From: Nitrospira sp.
GTDB lineage: Bacteria; Nitrospirota; Thermodesulfovibrionia; Thermodesulfovibrionales; SM23-35
Length of the DNA: 5,217 nucleotides
Direction of reading: 5' to 3'
Assembly (NCBI GenBank): GCA_016873595.1
Contig: VGWZ01000141.1
Coordinates: forward strand, 1-5,217
Below the pieces are notes generated by a model. It was not told where the DNA came from and did not search any database. It was given only the letters and a program-made list of their open reading frames with translations. A program made the position numbers and the translations under genes. Below, piece by piece: positions 1-4,179 of this stretch (position 1 is the stretch's first letter; each line of letters opens with the position of its first letter).

Positions 1-69
1 GAAGCAAAATGTAATATTTTTGATTCAAAAAATTCCGTTATAGAGGTTGGTACTACCTCAAAACGATAA
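1..69 (+). CDS. C-terminal end of an unidentified protein (partial)
   Basis: The first frame is open from the window edge to TAA at 67-69 and encodes 22 residues that begin EAKCNIFDSKNS and end VGTTSKR. The other two plus frames hit stops by base 12 or 43. The peptide has a normal mix of charged and hydrophobic residues and could be the last beta strand of a small domain, but it is too short to assign to a family. It ends 19 bases before the ATG of the next gene on the same strand, so the two could be co-transcribed. An open frame of this length can also arise by chance. Confidence 0.35.
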   Translation, partial: EAKCNIFDSKNSVIEVGTTSKR

Positions 70-88
70 GATTGATGAATTTTAGTAG

Positions 89-991
89 ATGAAAACTCTG
101 AGCAAAAAAGAATCGCTCAATTTAGGTCTTAGTTATGCCGATACCCTTTTCATCCCAATTTCTCAGAAACCTGGCCCCCCTTGCTGGCAGTTGCATAGCT
201 GCCCTTCTAAAGAATGTGTATGTCATGGAAAAAGCCATTGCAACTGCTGGGAGGAGAGCGGCTTTGTTTTTAGGGGAGTTAAACTCTCTTTCTGGCAAGA
301 CAAACTTAAGAAATGTTTGGATTGTCCATCTTTTCTGCCTATAGGGGCTTTTAAGCTTGAGGGCAAGAAGTTATCAGGTGTTCTGAGCTTTTTGGAAGAA
401 CATTATAGGATCATCTCAGTAGCATATTTGCGTAACATGGCATTCGATTATATGCGTCGAAAACTTGATTACTATATGACTCACGACACATTTATAAAAG
501 ACGTTCTCAATAGGAGAGGGCTCATCGAAGCTTTGCGCGCCGCATATGAATCGAAATCTGGCTCTCTTTGTATATGTATGACCTCAGTAGATCATTTTAG
601 TGAACTCACTTCGGATTACCAAGAACTCAATAAACTGTATGGAGAATTAGGGAATCTATTCTTGAGCACAAGCGGAACAAAAATTATTGCACGATACGGC
701 ATGGAGGATTTTACAATTGTGCTCCCCGACACAAAGTTAAAAACAGCATTTGAGTTTTGTGAATCGTTAAGAAAAGAGGTTGCAGATCACACTTTTTGTA
801 GAGACAAGAAAATAACCATTAGTGTGGGAATTGCAGGAATAGAAGATGCTAAAGATCCAGAATCTCTAATCAAAAAAGCATGCATCGCTCTTAATAGTGC
901 CAAACTTATCTCCAATATTGTTATCTCGGACAGTTTTAAAAAAAATGGAGATTCTTTGGTAGACAATCAAAAGGATTACTTAGCTTTTTGA
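89..991 (+). CDS. Two-CW cysteine-rich domain protein with degenerate GGDEF domain
   Basis: This 300-residue protein has no signal peptide or membrane segment, so it is probably cytoplasmic. Residues 32-82 carry a cysteine-rich module: C32-W33, C38, C43, C45, C51, C53-W54, then K72 and C76-x2-C79. This layout matches the 'two-CW' domain found in bacterial sensors and chemoreceptors, where the cysteines probably bind a metal or an Fe-S centre. Residues about 132-280 follow the GGDEF diguanylate cyclase fold: HDTFIKDVLNRRG (132-144) matches the HDxLTGLxNRRG start, SVDHF (166-170) the metal-binding strand, RYGMEDF (202-208) the active-site loop, and ITISVGIAG (242-250) the late strand. The signature loop reads GMEDF instead of GG(D/E)EF, so cyclase activity is doubtful; it may instead bind a nucleotide or a protein partner. 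The start is set by an in-frame TAG directly before ATG 89. No clear Shine-Dalgarno is visible, so translation may depend on upstream coupling. It sits beside xis/int and may be cargo of the element. Confidence 0.85.
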   Translation: MKTLSKKESLNLGLSYADTLFIPISQKPGPPCWQLHSCPSKECVCHGKSHCNCWEESGFVFRGVKLSFWQDKLKKCLDCPSFLPIGAFKLEGKKLSGVLSFLEEHYRIISVAYLRNMAFDYMRRKLDYYMTHDTFIKDVLNRRGLIEALRAAYESKSGSLCICMTSVDHFSELTSDYQELNKLYGELGNLFLSTSGTKIIARYGMEDFTIVLPDTKLKTAFEFCESLRKEVADHTFCRDKKITISVGIAGIEDAKDPESLIKKACIALNSAKLISNIVISDSFKKNGDSLVDNQKDYLAF

Positions 992-1014
992 TTTTTGTCG
1001 AGTTTTCAAGAAAA

Positions 1015-1020
1015 AAGGAG
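1015..1020 (+). promoter_or_regulatory. Shine-Dalgarno site of the excisionase remnant
   Basis: AAGGAG lies five bases before GTG 1026 and 14 bases before ATG 1035. The spacing favours GTG as the start of the excisionase-type frame. The site is intact although the gene behind it is broken. Confidence 0.65.
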
Positions 1021-1025
1021 TTCAA

Positions 1026-1225
1026 GTGAATAGTATGCTAACCCCTGAGCAGGTTGCAAAGTGGCTGAACGCTGAACTCACAAAGATATACAAGTGGATT
1101 TCCACCAGAAAAATTCTACACATCAAATTATCTTCAAAGGCTGTAAGATTTTCCGGAAGCCAGTGAACAAATGGATTCAAAACAAAACGTTCACAGAAAA
1201 CAACTATGAGCCTCCACATATGTGA
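1026..1225 (+). pseudogene. Excisionase-type helix-turn-helix DNA-binding protein, frameshifted
   Basis: From GTG 1026 the frame encodes MLTPEQVAKWLN, then KIYKWISTRKI, then HIKLSSKAVRF, and stops at TGA 1164 after 46 residues. These are the typical helix-turn-helix and wing of the excisionase/MerR-like family (LTPEEVAxWLxxxxxTIYKWxxxxxIPxxKxGxxxRF). The expected last helix is present just downstream in another frame: RKPVNKWIQNKTF, read from 1154 and running to TGA 1223. The shift falls in or near AGATTTTCC (1146-1154) and equals one lost base or two gained bases. Restored, the protein would be about 66 residues, normal for Xis. Proteins of this family bind att or promoter DNA and direct an adjacent tyrosine recombinase toward excision; here the integrase gene follows 190 bases downstream. 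The break could be a real mutation, a sequencing indel in the TTTT run, or, less likely, a programmed shift. Confidence 0.8.
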
Positions 1226-1318
1226 GAAAAAATGCTAAAACGCTTTGTCGATATGAAGATAATGTCAATAGCGTTTCAGCCAGGCAAAAAGGAAAGTCCC
1301 TTGGAAATAATATGGTCT

Positions 1319-1365
1319 AACAAGGCTTTTTCAGTATAATATTATTGGTATTTTCAAGCCTTGTT
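1319..1365 (+). repeat. 10-bp perfect inverted repeat upstream of the integrase
   Basis: AACAAGGCTT (1319-1328) and AAGCCTTGTT (1356-1365) are perfect inverted copies separated by 27 bases. The spacer contains a second, near-concentric palindrome, ATAATATTAT (1336-1345), which overlaps a TATAAT hexamer. A dyad placed across a promoter-like box just ahead of int suggests an operator or a binding site for Xis/Int or a repressor. Alternatively it could form a stem with a 27-base loop in a read-through transcript from the genes upstream. The 27-base spacer is too long for a normal tyrosine-recombinase core site. Confidence 0.6.
1335..1340 (+). promoter_or_regulatory. Possible -10 box of the integrase promoter
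   Basis: TATAAT matches the sigma70 -10 consensus exactly and lies 75 bases before the int start codon, inside the inverted repeat 1319-1365. No convincing -35 hexamer sits 16-18 bases upstream (the region reads ATGGTCT), and there is no extended -10 TG, so the promoter would be weak or need an activator. The surrounding DNA is A+T-rich, which raises the chance of a random match. Confidence 0.35.
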
Positions 1366-1397
1366 GGTCCCCATGCTCTTTAATTTGAGAGGGCAGG

Positions 1398-1405
1398 AAA
1401 GGAGG
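1398..1405 (+). promoter_or_regulatory. Shine-Dalgarno site that fixes the integrase start
   Basis: AAAGGAGG lies nine bases before ATG 1415. It decides for that codon over in-frame upstream candidates such as TTG 1361 and ATG 1373, which have no such site and would add residues with no counterpart in the family. Confidence 0.75.
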
Positions 1406-1414
1406 ATTATATAC

Positions 1415-2518
1415 ATGGGGCTCTACAGGCGACCTGATTCACCGATATGGTGGATGTCGTTTACTGCTAATGCAAAGCTCTACAGAAAAAGCACAGGGAC
1501 ATCTGAAAGGAAATTAGCAGAAAAAATATTCTCAAAGGTACAAACATATATTATTGAAGGCAAATGGTTTGAGTTCGATGAGGCAAGACAGCATACGTTT
1601 GATGAGATGATGGAAAGGTATGTGAAAGAATATAGTTCAATCCACAAGGCAAATTCGACTCACCGCAAGGATTTGGGTTTGCTGAAACACCTCAGACCAT
1701 CATTCTCGGGGCTTGCACTCAATCAGATCACTCCGCGGATAATCTCAGATTATAAGACGAAGAGACTGACTGACGGTGCATCGCCTGCATCGGTACGTAA
1801 TGAACTCAGACTGCTTTCTCATGCCTTCAACATTGCCATGAAACAATGGGAGTGGGTAAAAGACAATCCTGTTGGCAAGGTGAATTTCAAGGAGTTGAAA
1901 GCACGCTCAATTGACAGATGGTTAACCGATGAAGAAGAAAAGAGGTTACTCGATGTCTCAGAAGGCAGGCTGTCAGGGCAACTTAAGGATATAATCATCC
2001 TTGCCCTTAATACCGGGATGAGCCAGGAAGAGATACTGAAGCTTAAATGGAATTGTATTGACCTTTTCAGGAGAGTGCTGACAACGATGAGGGAGAAGAC
2101 CAAGCGTACAAGGACAATTCCGGTTAACAACACAACCATGGAGCTCCTCAAGAGAAGGATGAAGATCAGACCTTTCAATGACAGTAATTTTGTCTTCTTC
2201 AACAATGCAGGGAACATGATCGATGCAGGTAAACTCAAGAGTGTGTTTATCAAAACGGTGAAAGTGGCAGCCATTGAAAACTTCCGCTTTCACGACCTAA
2301 GGCATACCTTTGCGACGAGACTGGTACAGGAGGGGGTAGACCTTTACAAAGTTGCAAAGCTCCTCGGACACAAGGATATCTCTACTACTCAGAGATACGC
2401 ACACCATTATCCTGAAAGCCTTAGGGATGGAGTGGAGGTTCTGGATCACAAGAGCACAAAAAAGAATGTTCAATTTCACGATTTTTTCACGTTTAGGGGT
2501 GTACATGGTGAAAGCTGA
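1415..2518 (+). CDS. Tyrosine-type site-specific recombinase (integrase), catalytic Arg I replaced by Ser
   Basis: A 367-residue phage-type integrase, which would cut and rejoin DNA at att sites through a covalent phosphotyrosine. The N-terminus, MGLYRRPDSPIWWMSF, followed by the KSTGTSERKLAE segment, is an arm-type DNA-binding domain. Residues about 58-155 form the SAM-like core-binding domain (TFDEMMERYVKEY, then ASPASVRNELRLLSHAF). The catalytic domain spans about 165-340. H293-x2-R296 (FHDLRHTFATRL), H319 (LLGHKDIST) and the nucleophile Y328 (TTQRYAHH) are all present, with a candidate lysine at 228 or 230. The first catalytic arginine, expected in TGMRxxEIL, is Ser203 (TGMSQEEIL; codon AGC at 2021-2023). 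Loss of this residue normally abolishes or strongly reduces activity in characterised recombinases. The 3' end of the gene faces the 3' end of tRNA-Arg 43 bases away, the expected arrangement for int next to att. Start chosen from the Shine-Dalgarno at 1398-1405. Confidence 0.93.
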   Translation: MGLYRRPDSPIWWMSFTANAKLYRKSTGTSERKLAEKIFSKVQTYIIEGKWFEFDEARQHTFDEMMERYVKEYSSIHKANSTHRKDLGLLKHLRPSFSGLALNQITPRIISDYKTKRLTDGASPASVRNELRLLSHAFNIAMKQWEWVKDNPVGKVNFKELKARSIDRWLTDEEEKRLLDVSEGRLSGQLKDIIILALNTGMSQEEILKLKWNCIDLFRRVLTTMREKTKRTRTIPVNNTTMELLKRRMKIRPFNDSNFVFFNNAGNMIDAGKLKSVFIKTVKVAAIENFRFHDLRHTFATRLVQEGVDLYKVAKLLGHKDISTTQRYAHHYPESLRDGVEVLDHKSTKKNVQFHDFFTFRGVHGES

Positions 2519-2543
2519 TTCAGCGGGACAAGATAAGTTCTTG
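2514..2543. repeat. Two short inverted repeats at the element/tRNA junction
   Basis: GCTGATTCAGC (2514-2524) is an 11-base palindrome around a central T and overlaps the int stop codon. CAAGA (2529-2533) and TCTTG (2539-2543) form a 5-bp stem with a 5-base loop. Both lie between int and the tRNA, where arm or accessory recombinase sites would be expected. Neither is followed by a T run on the plus strand, so a classical terminator for int is not supported. They could be chance. Confidence 0.3.
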
Positions 2544-2561
2544 ATATTTCATAGAAAAATA

Positions 2562-2606
2562 TGGTACCCCCTGCAGGAATTGAACCTGCGACACCAGGTT
2601 TAGGAA
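2562..2606. other. Presumed attachment site within the tRNA 3' half
   Basis: Integrases of this kind usually recombine within the 3' half of a tRNA, between the anticodon loop and the CCA end, and leave the tRNA intact. The neighbouring int gene and the intact cloverleaf fit this. The exact core cannot be set because the second copy of the repeat is not in the window; no copy longer than a few bases was found between 1 and 2500. Confidence 0.4.
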
Positions 2607-2638
2607 ACCTGTGCTCTATCCTACTGAGCTAAGGGGGC
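2562..2638 (-). tRNA. tRNA-Arg (anticodon CCT)
   Basis: Read on the minus strand, the 77 bases fold as a full cloverleaf. The acceptor stem is GCCCCCT with AGGGGGT (the end pair is G-T), then A73 and an encoded CCA. The D stem is GCTC/GAGC. The anticodon stem is CAGGT/ACCTG around loop TTCCTAA, giving anticodon CCT at 2602-2604. The variable loop is GTGTC. The T arm is GCAGG-TTCAATT-CCTGC. It decodes AGG (arginine). The 3' end faces the integrase gene and is the likely chromosomal attachment site. A T-rich stretch (TATTTTTCT) follows the CCA immediately. Confidence 0.97.
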
Positions 2639-2650
2639 ACATGAACTACT

Positions 2651-2685
2651 GTTAAAAGTTAAAAGTTAATAGTTAAAAGTCAAAA
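2651..2685 (+). repeat. Five tandem copies of a 7-bp unit (GTTAAAA)
   Basis: The units are GTTAAAA, GTTAAAA, GTTAATA, GTTAAAA and GTCAAAA, end to end over 35 bases, with two single-base deviations. On the minus strand the unit is TTTTAAC. The array lies just upstream of the tRNA-Arg 5' end, so it occupies the tRNA promoter region; the deviating last unit supplies the TTGACT -35-like box. A change in copy number would alter promoter spacing. Confidence 0.85.
2656..2683 (-). promoter_or_regulatory. Possible tRNA-Arg promoter inside the heptamer array
   Basis: On the minus strand TTGACT (2678-2683) stands 16 bases before TAACTT (2656-2661), which is 18 bases before the tRNA 5' end. The -35 is close to consensus and the -10 is poor. 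Because the array is repetitive, other registers of the -10 are possible. No terminator is seen between the upstream gene (stop at 2703-2705) and the tRNA, so read-through could also supply the tRNA. Confidence 0.3.
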
Positions 2686-2702
2686 ACTAAGAAACAAAAC
2701 TA

Positions 2703-3167
2703 CTAAAATCCTAAAATCTCAAAGACCTTGTTCACTGCATCAACTGCATTTTCAGCGCTGATGACGCCCTTTACGTCCCATGTCTTAATACCCACAACTG
2801 GTTTTCCCATCTGGAGAGCAAATGCAATCTCTGAAAGGGTCCCATATTCACCGCCTATTGCAATGAGGGCGTCTGCAGTACGGGCTATAATAACATTTCT
2901 TCCGATTCCTAATCCAGTTACTACAGGGACATCTATAAAATGATTTGCATCCCTTGCATGATCCTGAGGGAGGATGCCGACAGTTATTCCGCCTTCTGAT
3001 TTTGCGCCTTTTGAAGCAGCCTCCATAACTCCACTAAGACCTCCGCTTACAAGTATCGCTTCTCTCCTTGCAATTAACCTTCCGACTTCCTCGGCCTCTA
3101 AGAGCAGTGCTTTTTCAGTTTTTCTACCTCCAATAACAGCTATAATCTTTTTCATTACGTGGTTCAT
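2703..3167 (-). CDS. TIGR00725-type SLOG/LOG-like Rossmann-fold protein
   Basis: A 154-residue soluble protein of the DprA/LOG-related superfamily, close in pattern to TIGR00725. Motifs in order are an N-terminal beta strand with IIAVIGG (8-14), SGGLSGVMEAASKGA (41-55), GRN (89-91), ADALIAIGG (98-106) and GGEYGTLSEIAFAL (105-118). The last corresponds to the GGxGTxxE nucleotide/phosphate-binding loop of LOG phosphoribohydrolases. LOG proteins release bases from nucleoside monophosphates, but this shorter family has no firmly assigned reaction, so binding of a nucleotide-type ligand is the safe statement. Length is normal for the family. ATG 3167 overlaps the stop of the upstream radical SAM gene in the sequence ATGA (3164-3167), implying translational coupling. 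A second in-frame ATG at 3155 would give the common family start MKKIIAVIGG. Neither has a strong Shine-Dalgarno at proper distance. Confidence 0.88.
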   Translation of the reverse strand: MNHVMKKIIAVIGGRKTEKALLLEAEEVGRLIARREAILVSGGLSGVMEAASKGAKSEGGITVGILPQDHARDANHFIDVPVVTGLGIGRNVIIARTADALIAIGGEYGTLSEIAFALQMGKPVVGIKTWDVKGVISAENAVDAVNKVFEILGF

Positions 3168-4084
3168 ACGTAAACTTTTAACTTCTTTCCTTGATAGGTA
3201 TCTTTAAGCTCAAGCCTTTTCTCAATGTCCCTGATAATCTCCTGCCTGCTTTTCCCCCACTGTGGGGCTACTAAAATACTATCAGGTGCTGTTGCAAAAA
3301 GCCTCTGCAGTACTATCCGTGGAGATAGTCTCTCTATAAACTCAACAAAGAAGTCGAGATATTCTTCATATTCAAACAGATGAAACGGGTTTTCTCTGTA
3401 AAGGATCTCAAGAGGCGTGTCCTTTATCACCTGTAACTGATGAATCTTGAGAAAATCAATTGGCATATTCGAGATCTCGTCAGCCATTGCAAGCATCTCT
3501 TCCCTTGTTTCTGTAGGAAAACCGACTATACTATGTGCACCAATAAAAATACCCCTGTTCTTCGTCAAATCAACTGCCTTAAGAAATGTAGCATAGTCGT
3601 GACCCCTGTTTATAAACTCGAGCGTCTTATCATAGATTGACTGCATGCCATACTCTACCAGTATAAAATAGCTTTCAGCGAGGCTCTCAAGGAGTGCGAT
3701 TTTCTGTTCATCCACAGTATCAGGTCTTGTGCCAATCGTAAGCCCTATGACTGTTAGTTCAGACAGGGCGTCTCTATAAAGTCGCTCTAACTCCTCAACA
3801 GGGGCATAGGTATTTGTATAGGGTTGAAAGTACACAAGAAACTTCTCTGCCTTATATCTTTTCTTGATATAGGCAATACCATTTTTGATCTGTTCACTGA
3901 CAGACAGTGTCGGTTTACAAGAACCCGGCCTGAAACTGTCATTGTTACAGTAAATGCATCCTGATGTACTGATTGTTCCATCTCTGTTAGGGCATGTGAA
4001 GCCTGCATCTACATTTACTTTATAAACAATAGTTCCAAACTTTTTTCTTATATATGAGCCGAAGGAATTATATCGTTGAGCCAT
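3164..4084 (-). CDS. TIGR01212/YhcC-family radical SAM protein
   Basis: A 306-residue cytoplasmic protein matching the TIGR01212 (E. coli YhcC-like) radical SAM family in length and motifs. C31, C43 and C46 in GFTCPNRDGT...GCIYCNN form the CX11CX2C variant of the [4Fe-4S]-binding motif typical of this family; the cluster cleaves S-adenosylmethionine to a 5'-deoxyadenosyl radical. Further blocks are FQPYTNTYAP (86-95), IGTRPDTVD (117-125), EYGMQSIYDKTLEFINRGH (144-162), GAHSIVGFPTET (182-193) and, near 210, IDFLKIHQLQVIKDTPLE. The substrate of the family is not well established. It is the first gene of a two-gene unit with the SLOG protein (4-base overlap). The start ATG 4084 has no Shine-Dalgarno, but the N-terminal segment RYNSFGSYIRKKFG fits the family, and the promoter at 4090-4119 is so close that the message may be leaderless. 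Confidence 0.93.
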   Translation of the reverse strand: MAQRYNSFGSYIRKKFGTIVYKVNVDAGFTCPNRDGTISTSGCIYCNNDSFRPGSCKPTLSVSEQIKNGIAYIKKRYKAEKFLVYFQPYTNTYAPVEELERLYRDALSELTVIGLTIGTRPDTVDEQKIALLESLAESYFILVEYGMQSIYDKTLEFINRGHDYATFLKAVDLTKNRGIFIGAHSIVGFPTETREEMLAMADEISNMPIDFLKIHQLQVIKDTPLEILYRENPFHLFEYEEYLDFFVEFIERLSPRIVLQRLFATAPDSILVAPQWGKSRQEIIRDIEKRLELKDTYQGKKLKVYV

Positions 4085-4089
4085 ATTTA

Positions 4090-4119
4090 ATTATTTATCT
4101 AAATAACCAGTTGTGTCAA
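4090..4119 (-). promoter_or_regulatory. Sigma70-like promoter of the radical SAM/SLOG operon
   Basis: On the minus strand a consensus -35 TTGACA (4114-4119) is followed, after 18 bases, by AATAAT (4090-4095, five of six matches to TATAAT), or after 16 bases by TAAATA (4092-4097). Transcription would begin about 7 bases on, at roughly 4083-4085, which is at the ATG itself. This agrees with the missing Shine-Dalgarno. Confidence 0.55.
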
Positions 4120-4122
4120 TGA

Positions 4123-4145
4123 GTTACTTCTCAGGTGAGAATAAC
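4123..4145. repeat. Imperfect palindrome between porin and radical SAM genes
   Basis: TTCTCAGGTGAGAA (4128-4141) is a 6-bp perfect inverted repeat with a 2-base centre; GTTA and TAAC outside it extend the stem to ten pairs with one bulged base (4127). It starts 4 bases from the -35 box on its upstream side, so it could be a regulator-binding site. It also lies 35 bases after the porin stop codon and could cap that transcript, but no T run follows, so it is not a typical intrinsic terminator. Confidence 0.45.
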
Positions 4146-4179
4146 GTTCATAGAGTGAAAAGTATTTTTAGCGTACTCA

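Larger units (their letters stand above)
1..2561 (+). mobile_element. Right-hand part of an integrative element inserted at tRNA-Arg
   Basis: An excisionase-type remnant and a tyrosine integrase lie next to the 3' end of a tRNA gene, and every gene on this side is on the plus strand while everything beyond the tRNA is on the minus strand. This is the standard layout of an island or prophage end. The left boundary and the second att copy are outside the window, so the type of element (island, prophage, ICE) cannot be told, and it is not certain that the genes at 1-991 belong to it. A frameshifted xis and an altered Int active site suggest decay. Confidence 0.5.

Noticed and set aside
41..60. 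GAGGT...ACCTC hairpin, and a TGGTAC match to the tRNA 3' end, as a possible second att copy
   Set aside because: Only about six continuous bases match the tRNA end, and the hairpin has a 5-bp stem inside an open reading frame; both are within chance.
1146..1154. Programmed -1 frameshift site in the excisionase gene
   Set aside because: AGATTTTCC is not a good tandem slippery heptamer in the reading frame and no strong downstream stem was seen; mutation or sequencing indel is simpler, though not excluded.
1366..1377. TGGTCCCCATGC resembling the tRNA 3' end TGGTACCCCCTGC, as an att remnant
   Set aside because: The match needs a gap and a mismatch over 13 bases and does not extend further; it is too short to distinguish from chance.
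1361..1414. N-terminal extension of the integrase by 18 residues from TTG 1361
   Set aside because: No Shine-Dalgarno precedes it, it overlaps the inverted repeat, and the family start MGLYRR with an ideal ribosome site lies at ATG 1415.
1819..2293. Minus-strand open frames opposite the integrase
   Set aside because: They lie antisense to a clearly coding gene, have no recognisable motifs and no ribosome sites; they are shadows of the integrase.
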